A stretch of DNA of 63,274 bases from an uncultured Clostridia bacterium (GTDB lineage Bacteria; Bacillota; Clostridia; Oscillospirales; Oscillospiraceae). The translations under genes and the position numbers were made by a program. Numbering within the stretch: the stretch's first letter is position 1; each line of letters starts with the position of its first letter. The stretch lies in NCBI GenBank assembly GCA_946628965.1, contig CAMOXI010000005.1:1-63274 (forward strand), given 5' to 3'. The notes under the pieces are model-generated. The model searched no databases. It had not been told where the DNA came from and was given only the letters and a program-made list of their open reading frames with translations. This document shows, one piece after another, positions 1 through 9,601 of the stretch.

Positions 1-46
1 CACTAGAACCTGAATCTAGCGAGTCTGCCAATTCCACCACTCGCGC
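1..46 (-). tRNA. tRNA-Leu (anticodon CAG), 3' part cut off by the window edge
   Basis: Read on the minus strand, the acceptor 5' strand GCGCGAG is followed by TG and the leucine-type D-arm GTGGAATTGGCAGAC. The anticodon arm then has CAG in the loop between TAGA and TCTA. The variable arm, T arm and 3' acceptor strand lie outside the window. The D-arm text is strongly diagnostic of a bacterial tRNA-Leu. Confidence 0.9.
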
Positions 47-388
47 ATCTCTGGAACGCTTGATTATAATAGCACCGCGCTTTCTGCTTGTCAAGAGTTT
101 TTCTGTCAAATCGGCAGGATTTTTTCTTTACATCCAGACGGGCAAATGCTATATTGTATCTGTTATATTGACCATCGGATGGCGAAATCAATCGAGGGTC
201 CGATTGATTTTGCTGCCAAACGATAAGGTTGACAGCGAATGATTCCATGAATCATTCGCCTGATGCTCATTGCAATGAATATATGGCAAAACAACTTGGC
301 TGTTATGCTGCGCCGCAAAGCGGCGCGGCGAAAAGCTTTTTGGCTTTTCGCCATCCTATAATCATTATGGAAAGAAGCGTGTGTTTAT
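47..388. repeat. Gene-free leader region with three perfect inverted repeats
   Basis: No gene is seen here. Three perfect hairpins lie close together: AAATCAATCG/CGATTGATTT at 185-210, GCGAATGATTC/GAATCATTCGC at 235-259 and GGCGAAAAGC/GCTTTTCGCC at 327-352. A TATAAT hexamer at 357-362 directly follows the third and is a plausible -10 for the DUF975 gene starting at 389, but no convincing -35 is visible. The hairpins look like intergenic palindromic repeats rather than a riboswitch that I recognise. Confidence 0.5.
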
Positions 389-1129
389 ATGTCCCTGGAC
401 CGTCCGTCCATAAAAGCGAACGCCCGTCAGCTGATCCGCGATTCCAAGCCCAGTGTGCTGACCGCAAGCCTGCTTCTCTTCGCGCTCGGCATCGTGATCG
501 CCATGCTCTCCAACCGGCTGACCGGCATCTCCGCCGACGATGCCATGCGTTATATGCGCTATGTTGAAGACGGCAATGCCGACGCTGCCATCAATATCAT
601 TCTCTCCAACGCGCCCACGCCCGGCGCGCAGATGATCAGCTTTCTGCTCAACTGCGTGAGCATCATCGTCTCTCTGGGCTTTACCATTTTCCTGCTCAAC
701 ACCCTGCGCGGCGCCGAGCGCAGCATGGGCAACCTTCTGGACGGCTTCGCCTACTGGTGGAAGCTCCTGATCCTGGACATCGTGTGCGCGGTCTTCGTGT
801 TCCTCTGGTCGCTGCTGCTGATCGTGCCCGGCATCGTCGCCGCCTATCGCTACAGCATGGTCAATTATATTCTGATCAACAACCCGGATATCGGCATCAT
901 GGAATGCATCCGGGAATCCAAGCGCATGACGCAGAGCTATAAGGGCGAGCTGTTCATGCTGGACCTGAGTTTTCTCGGCTGGTGGCTGCTGACGCTTGTA
1001 CCGGTGCTCGGCTGGTTCCTCTCGATCTGGCTTCGGCCCTATCAGGAACTGAGCCGGCTGCAGTACTTTGAAAAGCTCAGCGGCTATTCGGCCTCCGGCA
1101 GCGGAACTGACGCCGCGCTTTATCTGTAA
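389..1129 (+). CDS. DUF975 family integral membrane protein
   Basis: A 246-residue protein with four or more hydrophobic stretches, at about residues 24-42, 84-108, 126-155 and 196-222. The middle and last parts have the pattern of the DUF975 family: a LLIVPGIVAAYRYSM-like segment, then N-P-D-I-G-I-M-E-C-I-R-E-S and a C-terminal G-W-F-L-S-I-W-L-R-P-Y. The family is common in Firmicutes, sits in the cytoplasmic membrane and has no settled function. The start at 389 is chosen because it opens the conserved N-terminus, although the Shine-Dalgarno is weak. A terminator follows 45 bases after the stop, so the gene is probably monocistronic. Confidence 0.85.
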   Translation: MSLDRPSIKANARQLIRDSKPSVLTASLLLFALGIVIAMLSNRLTGISADDAMRYMRYVEDGNADAAINIILSNAPTPGAQMISFLLNCVSIIVSLGFTIFLLNTLRGAERSMGNLLDGFAYWWKLLILDIVCAVFVFLWSLLLIVPGIVAAYRYSMVNYILINNPDIGIMECIRESKRMTQSYKGELFMLDLSFLGWWLLTLVPVLGWFLSIWLRPYQELSRLQYFEKLSGYSASGSGTDAALYL

Positions 1130-1174
1130 TCATTCCGCCCCGGGGAGGCGTCATTCCCCAAAATCAGTAAACTG

Positions 1175-1202
1175 CCGCGCAGGGGTATCCCTGCGCGGTT
1201 TT
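1175..1202 (+). terminator. Rho-independent terminator or attenuator directly before the envelope operon
   Basis: A perfect 10-bp stem CCGCGCAGGG/CCCTGCGCGG with a 4-base loop is followed by TTTT. It ends only 8 bases before the ATG at 1211, and the GAGG ribosome binding site sits immediately behind it. No promoter fits between the hairpin and that gene, so it may attenuate read-through into the operon. Confidence 0.75.
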
Positions 1203-1210
1203 GAGGAATC

Positions 1211-2260
1211 ATGAGTAACCAACCGATCCGTCATATCCTGCGTTTTCTGGGCCGTATGCTTGCCGTACTGCTTGGTACGGTACTTCTGTTCGCTGCGTTT
1301 TTGTACGGAGTAATGTTTCTCCTCTGCAAAGGCCCGTCCCCCACAGCCAGAGAACTGTTCGTTCTCTCCACTAACGAAACCAGCGCCATTGGCTTTCTCC
1401 CCCGGCTTTTCCTGTCCGGGGAGGAAATCGACGAAATCCTGAACCGGCAGAGCCAGTCGCTTCGGGAGAACACCGACGTCTCCCTGATCTCCGTGCCCCA
1501 GCAGGAGCCCGAAGACAAAACACAGCCCGACGCCTGGGGCTATGTCGACGACGACGGGGACGGCCTGATCTATGTCCCGGTGGCCGGTGAGAGCTTCGTG
1601 GGGCATATGCTGATCGTGCTCGACCCGACCCGGGTCATTATGGGCTGTGTCCCCGAGGCCTTTTACTGGCACGGCTATACCCTGGAAGAACTGGTAAAAC
1701 ACTTTGACGCCGTTGCCGGCATCAACGGCGGCGACTTTCCCGATATCGACGGCATGGGCGATGGCAGCAGTCCGCAGCACACGGCCGTTTTCAAGGGGAA
1801 GATCTATGCCGCGGGCGACACCGGCAGAGGTTTCGCCGGACTGGATGCCGACGGGATCCTGCATGTCGGCAAATTCAGCCGGGAAGAGCTGGAAGAAAAA
1901 CAGATCCGATACGGCGCAAGCTATGGGCCGGTGCTGGTGGTCAACGGCGAAATGGGCGATCTTGAGGCGCTCTACAGCGGTCTTAATCCGCGCACGGCCA
2001 TCGGGCAGCGCTCCGACGGCGCGATCCTCATGCTGGTCATCCCCGGGCGGCAGCCCAACAGTCTGGGCGCCACCTATGCCGATGAAGCGGCCGTGATGCT
2101 GAAATTCGGCGCTGTCAATGCCCTGAACCTGGACGGCGGCAGCTCCAGCCTCATGTGGTTCGACGGCGGCTATGTGAACGCCCCGGCCACCTTTGTCGGC
2201 ATCCGCAAGATCCCCACCAGTTTCCTCGTCCTCAAGAAGGGGGTGAGCCTGGATGACTGA
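1211..2260 (+). CDS. Membrane-anchored phosphodiester glycosidase (NAGPA domain) family protein, copy 1
   Basis: A 349-residue protein with one N-terminal transmembrane segment (about residues 12-39) and a C-terminal phosphodiester glycosidase domain of the NAGPA/YveP type. Family signatures visible are GINGGDF near residue 170, NPRTAIGQRSDGAILMLV near 258, and NLDGGSSSLMWFDGG near 305. Related domains cleave sugar phosphodiesters, and in Firmicutes they are linked to surface glycopolymers and exopolysaccharide. The substrate here is unknown. The start has a GAGG site. The stop overlaps the next start by 8 bases, so the two are translationally coupled. The protein at 3345-4403 is a close paralogue. 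Confidence 0.85.
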   Translation: MSNQPIRHILRFLGRMLAVLLGTVLLFAAFLYGVMFLLCKGPSPTARELFVLSTNETSAIGFLPRLFLSGEEIDEILNRQSQSLRENTDVSLISVPQQEPEDKTQPDAWGYVDDDGDGLIYVPVAGESFVGHMLIVLDPTRVIMGCVPEAFYWHGYTLEELVKHFDAVAGINGGDFPDIDGMGDGSSPQHTAVFKGKIYAAGDTGRGFAGLDADGILHVGKFSREELEEKQIRYGASYGPVLVVNGEMGDLEALYSGLNPRTAIGQRSDGAILMLVIPGRQPNSLGATYADEAAVMLKFGAVNALNLDGGSSSLMWFDGGYVNAPATFVGIRKIPTSFLVLKKGVSLDD

Positions 2261-3317
2261 AGCGAAAAAGAGCCGTTTTCTCCCCGGTCTTCTGATTTAT
2301 CTGCTGATTCTGGGGCTGCTCCTGGCCGCCGTGCTTTTCATCTTTCAGGATTTCCTGATCACTTTTGAGCAGTCGCGCCCTGAGCGCGCCCTGGAGCAAT
2401 GGCTGGCAGAGCTGGCGCAAAACGGGCCGGATGAGGCCTGTCTGGACGCGCTGAAGGCCTCGGATCTCTCCCTGCAGAAGGAAGCGGATGTGCACGCGGC
2501 TGCACAGAAGCTGCTGGACGGCATCCGTCTGACAGAGGATCTCACCGCGGGCGGAGAGGAGCGGCACATTTACCGCATGATCACAGAGGGGCGGGAGTGC
2601 GGCCGTCTGACCCTGGGAAAGGCCGAGCCTCTGCGCTATGGTTTTTCCCCCTGGGCGGTCACCGGAACGAGCTATGACTTCTCCCCCTGGTTTTACAGTC
2701 TGTCCGTTGTCGTTCCCGAAACCTATTCCGTACGCTGCGGCGACGCAGTCCTCAGCGCGGACTATATCACAGAGTCCGGCATTCCCTATGCCGCCCTCAC
2801 TGAGTGCTATGAGACGCTGGAGAAGATGCCCGTCATGGTCCGCTATGAGACCGGACCTCTTCTGAGCGAAGAGAGCCTGCGGGTGTTTGACGAGACGGGC
2901 AGAGAGGTCCCGCCCGCTAAGCAGAACGAGGAGCATTATCTGGACAACTGCACGCCGGAGGATCAGGAGCGAATGGCGGATTATGCCGAGCGCTTTGTAT
3001 CTGCCTATGTTAACTTCACGGCAAGCAAGGGCGGGGGCGGTACGCTCAAGAGTATGACCGTGCCCGGCTCCTCGATCTCCCGCCGGATCGAGCAGGCCAT
3101 CGGTGATGGTTGGTGGGGCGGCGGCAAATACTGCAAGCTGCTCTCCAGCCGGGTCAATCGCTGCGTGGATCTTGGAGACGGGCATCTTCTGCTGGATCTG
3201 AGCTATGAGACCGAGACGCGTGAATTCTCCGAAACAGTCACTAACAGCTACAGCATGCGCCTGATCTTGGTCGACCGGGACGGGACGCTGCTGGCCGAGC
3301 ATTCCTTTAATTACTGA
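2253..3317 (+). CDS. Single-pass membrane protein of unknown function, copy 1
   Basis: A 354-residue protein I cannot assign to a named family. It has a short basic N-terminus, one transmembrane segment at about residues 11-31 and a long extracytoplasmic domain. It is clearly homologous to the protein at 4393-5475: both carry the motif Q-N-E-E-H-Y-L-D-N-C-x-P-E-D near the middle and end with a C-D/V-D-L-G-D-G region followed by a Y-S-x-R-x-x-L strand. It overlaps the phosphodiester glycosidase gene, and this glycosidase plus membrane protein arrangement is repeated next door. This suggests that the two products work together at the cell surface. Confidence 0.75.
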   Translation: MTEAKKSRFLPGLLIYLLILGLLLAAVLFIFQDFLITFEQSRPERALEQWLAELAQNGPDEACLDALKASDLSLQKEADVHAAAQKLLDGIRLTEDLTAGGEERHIYRMITEGRECGRLTLGKAEPLRYGFSPWAVTGTSYDFSPWFYSLSVVVPETYSVRCGDAVLSADYITESGIPYAALTECYETLEKMPVMVRYETGPLLSEESLRVFDETGREVPPAKQNEEHYLDNCTPEDQERMADYAERFVSAYVNFTASKGGGGTLKSMTVPGSSISRRIEQAIGDGWWGGGKYCKLLSSRVNRCVDLGDGHLLLDLSYETETREFSETVTNSYSMRLILVDRDGTLLAEHSFNY

Positions 3318-3344
3318 TTTTTTCACATCGGATTTAAAGAGGGT

Positions 3345-4403
3345 ATGGTTATGACGAAGAACCGATCCCCTGTCGGGCGATTTTTCCTGCGCCTTCTGGC
3401 AGTAGTGCTGGTCACGCTGCTGATCGCGGTGGGATTTCTGTACGGGGTCATGTTCCTGCTGTGCCGGGGCCCCTCGCAGACCGCAAAGGAGCTTTTTGTG
3501 CTCTCCACGCGGGAGACCAGCGCCATCGGTTTTCTCCCGCGGCTCTGCCTGAGCGCCGAAGAGATCGATGAGATCCTGAGCCGCCAGAGCAGGCAGGCGC
3601 TGGAGAGCACCGACGTCTCCCTCATCTCCGTCCCCCAGCAGACGCCGGAGGATACCAGTCGGCCTGACGCCTGGGGCTACGCGGATGAGGACGGGGACGG
3701 CATGATCCTGGTCCCCGTGACCGGGGAGAGCTTCACCGGCAACATGCTCATCGTCCTCGACCCGTCCCGGGTCATCCTGGGCTGTGTGCCCGAGAGCTTT
3801 TACCAGAAGGGCTACACCGTGGAACAGTTTGTGGAGCGTTACGGAGCAGTGGCCGGCATCAACGGCGGGGGCTTTGAGGACCCCGGCGGCATGGGCAACG
3901 GCTCCGTGCCGGACACAACCTCCATCAGCTACGGCGTGATGTACGCAGGTTTCCAGGGCCCCGGCCCGGGCTTTGTGGGTCTGGATGACAAGTGCATCCT
4001 GCATGTGGGCCTCGGCAGCAACGACGCCATCATCGCCGCCAACATCCAGCACGGCACGGGCTACGGCCCGGTGCTGGTGGTCAATGGGGAATCCGCCCCG
4101 GCAGAGTCGCTGCGCAGCGGTCTCAATCCCCGCACCGCCATCGGCCAGCGCTCCGACGGCGCGATCCTGATGCTGGTCATCAACGGCCGCCAGCCCAACA
4201 GCCTGGGCGCCACCTATGCCGACGAGGCGGAGCTGATGCTGCGCTTCGGCGCCATCAACGCCTGCAATCTGGACGGCGGCACCTCCAGCCTGATGTGGTT
4301 TGACGGCGGCTATCTGGGCAACAGTGCCACCGTGGTGGGCATCCGCACGATCCCGACCTGTTTTCTGGTCATGCCGGAAGGAGGGGACAGCCATGAGAGC
4401 TGA
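3345..4403 (+). CDS. Membrane-anchored phosphodiester glycosidase (NAGPA domain) family protein, copy 2
   Basis: A 352-residue paralogue of the protein at 1211-2260 with the same plan: a transmembrane segment at about residues 14-40 and a C-terminal NAGPA domain with GINGGGF, NPRTAIGQRSDGAILMLV, PNSLGATYADEA and NLDGGTSSLMWFDGG. Most differences lie in the middle (about residues 175-230), where the two copies may differ in substrate. The Shine-Dalgarno is AGAGGG. Its stop overlaps the next start by 11 bases. The substrate is not known. A role in processing a glycopolymer phosphodiester is inferred from the family. Confidence 0.85.
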   Translation: MVMTKNRSPVGRFFLRLLAVVLVTLLIAVGFLYGVMFLLCRGPSQTAKELFVLSTRETSAIGFLPRLCLSAEEIDEILSRQSRQALESTDVSLISVPQQTPEDTSRPDAWGYADEDGDGMILVPVTGESFTGNMLIVLDPSRVILGCVPESFYQKGYTVEQFVERYGAVAGINGGGFEDPGGMGNGSVPDTTSISYGVMYAGFQGPGPGFVGLDDKCILHVGLGSNDAIIAANIQHGTGYGPVLVVNGESAPAESLRSGLNPRTAIGQRSDGAILMLVINGRQPNSLGATYADEAELMLRFGAINACNLDGGTSSLMWFDGGYLGNSATVVGIRTIPTCFLVMPEGGDSHES

Positions 4404-5475
4404 CAGGAGCGCCCGCCGCTTCCGGCTGGGTCTGTTTCTCTATGCAATGGTGCTGATTCTGCTCTGCGGCGCCGTGCTGCTGTTTCTGCAGCGCTACCTT
4501 GTCGTATATGAGCATACCCGGCCCGCCGCCGCGCTGGAGGCCTACCGGGCGGATCTGCTTTCGGAAAACGCCACCGAGGGTTTTCGCGCCGCGCTGCACG
4601 ATCTGGATCCCCGGCTCCGCAGCCCGGAGGAGAGCCTGCGGCTTGCTCGGGGTCTGCTGGAGGATGTGACTTTCTCCGAATCCATTGCGGACAGCAGTGA
4701 GCGGGAGAAGTGCTACCGCGTGCTTGCGGGCGGGCAGCAGCTTGGCGAGCTCCGCCTGCGTGCGGCCGGGGAGGAGGCCTACGGTCTCTCCGGCTGGGAA
4801 GCGGCCGCGGAGCAGTATGATCTAAGCGCCTTTTTCCACGGCGTCTCCGCTACGGTGCCGGCGGACTATCGGGTCTTCGTCGGGGAGCACGTGCTCGGGA
4901 ATGAAGAACTGAAAGAAAAAACAGTCCCTTACGCAAGCCTCTCCGACGCCTATCCGCTGCTGGAGGGTCTGCCGTGCATGCGGCGCTATGAGAGCGGGCT
5001 CTTCATCGGGGAGCTGCCGCTGCGCGTCATCGACGCCTCCGGCCGGGAACTCAGCCCAGCCGAGCAGAATGAGGAGCACTATCTGGACAACTGTCTGCCT
5101 GAGGACCGGGAACGCATCGACGCCTATGTGGAGAGCTTCCTGAAGCCCTACATCCTCTTTACCGCCAATATCGATCAGGAGATCGACCGCTATTACGACC
5201 AGCTCCTGCCTCTCACGCTGCCGGGAAGCGCGCTGCGGCAGCGCCTCAATGAGGGCATGAACAGCGCCTGGTGGAGCTGGGTGCGCTCCTGTGAGCTGCA
5301 GGAGCGTGAGATCACGGCCTGCACCGACCTGGGCGACGGGCGCTTCCTCGTGGATCTCGTGTACACGACCAGAGTCGTGGCCATATCCGATCCGGTGATC
5401 GAGAGCTACTCGCTGCGCATGGTGCTGGATGATACGACGGGAAAGCTGCTGGCCAGCTTCCTGTATAACCGGTGA
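4393..5475 (+). CDS. Single-pass membrane protein of unknown function, copy 2
   Basis: A 360-residue protein homologous to the one at 2253-3317. It has a basic N-terminus (MRADRSARR), a transmembrane segment at about residues 12-33, and an outer domain with the shared motif Q-N-E-E-H-Y-L-D-N-C-L-P-E-D and the C-terminal T-D-L-G-D-G-R-F segment. The frame is open upstream to 4300, but the ATG at 4393 has a GGAGG site (4379-4384 region) and overlaps the preceding gene by 11 bases like its paralogue, so it is preferred. No known family was recognised. The next gene starts 1 base after its stop. Confidence 0.75.
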   Translation: MRADRSARRFRLGLFLYAMVLILLCGAVLLFLQRYLVVYEHTRPAAALEAYRADLLSENATEGFRAALHDLDPRLRSPEESLRLARGLLEDVTFSESIADSSEREKCYRVLAGGQQLGELRLRAAGEEAYGLSGWEAAAEQYDLSAFFHGVSATVPADYRVFVGEHVLGNEELKEKTVPYASLSDAYPLLEGLPCMRRYESGLFIGELPLRVIDASGRELSPAEQNEEHYLDNCLPEDRERIDAYVESFLKPYILFTANIDQEIDRYYDQLLPLTLPGSALRQRLNEGMNSAWWSWVRSCELQEREITACTDLGDGRFLVDLVYTTRVVAISDPVIESYSLRMVLDDTTGKLLASFLYNR

Positions 5476-5476
5476 A

Positions 5477-6589
5477 ATGCATATGAAGAAGTTTATCTGT
5501 TTCATTTTTATTGCTGTGCTCCTGCTGCCCGGCGTGTTTGCCGCAGCGGATGCGGAAACCGGGGCGCCGGAACGCGCGCCCGGCGAGTGGGTCATCACCG
5601 GCGAGAGCGCGGAGGAGATCCTGGCCCTGGCGGATAAACCGGGCCTGCGGCATATCGACGCCACGGCGAGCCGGGAGTACGAGGCGCTGCTCAAACTGCG
5701 GGAAGAACTGCCTGACTGTGACATTGACTGGGTCTACGAATTTCAGGGCGTCAGCTACCCCAGCGATACGACGGAGCTTAAGGTCACCGATATGACCGGG
5801 CTGGAGGACGCGCTGCGTTATCTCCCGGCGCTGACCGACGTGGATCTGCTGGAGGCCGGGGCGACCATTGAGGACCTGGATCGCTTCGACGCGATCCGGC
5901 CGGACATTTTCTGGCTCTGGGAATTTCGCTTTGACTGGTACAAGATCCGCACCGACATCCCCGTCTATTCCTCCCTGCTGGGCTACAAAACGCGCTTCGA
6001 CCTGGATCACTACTATCCGATCGTCAAATACTGCAAGCATCTGCGCGCCCTGGACCTGGGCCACAACGCCATCACCGACATCTCGATGATCGGCGATCTG
6101 CAGGAGCTGGAGGTGCTGATCCTGGCCGATAACCGCATCACCGACGCCAGCCCCATCGGCAGGCTGCACGACCTGGTTTTCCTTGAGCTGTTCATGAATT
6201 ACAACATCGAGGACTACAGCTTTCTCAACGAGCTGACGAAGATCAAGGATCTGAACCTCTGCTACTGCAAAACGCTGGATCACCTGGATTTCCTGGAGAA
6301 TATGCCCGATCTGGAGTTCGCCATGTTCAAGCGCACCAATCTTACGGAGGAGGATCTGGCGCCCTGGCGGGAGAAATACCCCGACGCGACGCTGGTCTAC
6401 TATGACGGCAATCCGGAATCCTCCGGCAGCGGCTGGCGCATGACCGGCCGCAACAAGCAGATCCGCACCGCTTTTGCCGACTGGCGCGAAATCGTCTCTT
6501 ATGAGCACTACAACGACTGGACCTTCCGCATCAACGGCGGCATCTTCCCGATCACCGATTTCTTCAGAGAGGATGACCCCTGGTGGTAA
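5477..6589 (+). CDS. Exported leucine-rich-repeat protein, copy 1
   Basis: A 370-residue protein with a signal peptide (basic MHMKKF, hydrophobic core, cleavage near V-F-A-A-A-D), so probably secreted. From about residue 190 it has LRR units: L-R-A-L-D-L-G-H-N-A-I-T-D-I-S-M-I, then L-E-V-L-I-L-A-D-N, L-V-F-L-E-L-F and K-D-L-N-L. The start could be the ATG at 5477 or at 5483. The latter gives the cleaner MKKF signal peptide. It is a close paralogue of the next gene but lacks its lipobox. Position in the operon suggests an envelope role. The ligand is unknown. Confidence 0.8.
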   Translation: MHMKKFICFIFIAVLLLPGVFAAADAETGAPERAPGEWVITGESAEEILALADKPGLRHIDATASREYEALLKLREELPDCDIDWVYEFQGVSYPSDTTELKVTDMTGLEDALRYLPALTDVDLLEAGATIEDLDRFDAIRPDIFWLWEFRFDWYKIRTDIPVYSSLLGYKTRFDLDHYYPIVKYCKHLRALDLGHNAITDISMIGDLQELEVLILADNRITDASPIGRLHDLVFLELFMNYNIEDYSFLNELTKIKDLNLCYCKTLDHLDFLENMPDLEFAMFKRTNLTEEDLAPWREKYPDATLVYYDGNPESSGSGWRMTGRNKQIRTAFADWREIVSYEHYNDWTFRINGGIFPITDFFREDDPWW

Positions 6590-6616
6590 GGCCGATCAAG
6601 GATTGAGGACTGTGAT

Positions 6617-7774
6617 ATGAAACGCATTTTTGGTATTGTACTGCTTCTGTGCCTGCTTTTGCTGCTGCCCGCCTGCGGCACGGCGGAAACCGCGGCACAG
6701 GCCGCGCCCGCGCAGGCCGCGGAACCAACGCCGGAGCCGACGCCCGAACCCACCCCGACTCCCACGCCGCCGCCCACCGAGTGGACGATCACGGACGAGA
6801 GCGCGGAGGAGATTCTGGCCCTGGCCGAGATCCCCAGCCTGCAGCATATCGACGCCACGGCGAGCAGAGAGTATGAGGCGCTGCTCGCGCTGCGGGAAAA
6901 GCTGCCCGACTGCGACATCGACTGGGAATATGAGTATCAGGGCGTGAGCTACCCCAGCGACACCACCGAGCTCAAGGTCACCGACATGACCGGGCTGGAG
7001 GACGCGCTGCGCTGTCTCCCGGCGCTGACGGACGTGGACCTGCTGGAGGCCGGAGCCGTGATCGAGGATCTGGACCGCTTTTCTGAGATCCGGCCGGACA
7101 TCTTCTGGCTCTGGGAATTCTCCTTCCACGGCTTCACCATCCGCACCGACGTGCCGGTCTACTCCTCGCTGCAGCCCATCGGCTACGTCCCCCGCGACGA
7201 GGTATACTACTACCCCATCCTCAAATACTGCACCAGGCTCAAGGCCCTGGACCTGGGCCACAACAACCTGCGCGACATCTCGCTCATCGGAAACATGAAG
7301 GATCTGCAGATCCTGATCCTGGCCGACGACCATCTGCAGGACGCCAGCTGCCTTGCCAATCTCCACGATCTGATCTACCTGGAGCTCTTCATGAATGACG
7401 AACTGGAGGATTTCAGCTTCCTCAAGTCCCTGACCAAGCTCAAGGATCTGAACCTCTGCTACTGCACGCACCTGACCTCGCTGGACTTCATGGAATACAT
7501 GCCCGATCTGGAGTTCATGCTGGTCAAGTATACAGGCCTCGACGTGGATTATTATAATGAAGTCAAGGCCAGCAATCCCCAGGTGCGCATGACCTTCTGG
7601 GACGGCGACAGGGAGTCCACCAACAGCGGCTGGCGCGACACGGCCCGCAACCATATGATCCGCAGCGCCTTCGCCAACTGGCCCTCCGTCGTCCGCTACG
7701 ACTATTACAATGATATGGACTTCGACTTTTCCGGGAAAATCTACCCGATCACCTACTTCGTGCGGGAGGACTGA
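6617..7774 (+). CDS. Leucine-rich-repeat lipoprotein, copy 2
   Basis: A 385-residue paralogue of the protein at 5477-6589. It starts with a lipoprotein signal peptide with lipobox L-P-A-C (Cys at about residue 18), followed by a low-complexity P-T-P/E-P-T spacer to about residue 55 that would lift the domain off the membrane. The LRR region follows the same order as copy 1 (L-K-A-L-D-L-G-H-N-N-L, L-Q-I-L-I-L-A-D-D, K-D-L-N-L-C-Y-C). The pair thus seems to have split into a released and a membrane-tethered form. Last gene of the envelope operon, followed by a strong terminator. Confidence 0.8.
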   Translation: MKRIFGIVLLLCLLLLLPACGTAETAAQAAPAQAAEPTPEPTPEPTPTPTPPPTEWTITDESAEEILALAEIPSLQHIDATASREYEALLALREKLPDCDIDWEYEYQGVSYPSDTTELKVTDMTGLEDALRCLPALTDVDLLEAGAVIEDLDRFSEIRPDIFWLWEFSFHGFTIRTDVPVYSSLQPIGYVPRDEVYYYPILKYCTRLKALDLGHNNLRDISLIGNMKDLQILILADDHLQDASCLANLHDLIYLELFMNDELEDFSFLKSLTKLKDLNLCYCTHLTSLDFMEYMPDLEFMLVKYTGLDVDYYNEVKASNPQVRMTFWDGDRESTNSGWRDTARNHMIRSAFANWPSVVRYDYYNDMDFDFSGKIYPITYFVRED

Positions 7775-7844
7775 CGGAGAGCCGGCAGAGACGCCGGAAA
7801 CCGAATACGCAGCGAGAGCAGGCTGGAAAAGTGCCTCACCGGAC

Positions 7845-7881
7845 AAAAAATCCCCGAATCTTTCGATTCGGGGATTTTTTT
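7845..7881. terminator. Bidirectional rho-independent terminator
   Basis: The stem AAAAAATCCCCGAATC/GATTCGGGGATTTTTT with a TTTC loop has a T run on both strands. It lies between the convergent LRR lipoprotein gene and the broken lacZ and can serve both. Confidence 0.9.
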
Positions 7882-7933
7882 GTATTCTTTCAAACATTTC
7901 CGCACACAGCGGTCTTTCTTTGCCGCCCTGTTT

Positions 7934-9601
<1,668 letters not shown>

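Noticed and set aside
2232..4394. A minus-strand open frame of 720 codons across the envelope operon
   Set aside because: It runs antisense through three well-supported overlapping genes and resembles no protein family.
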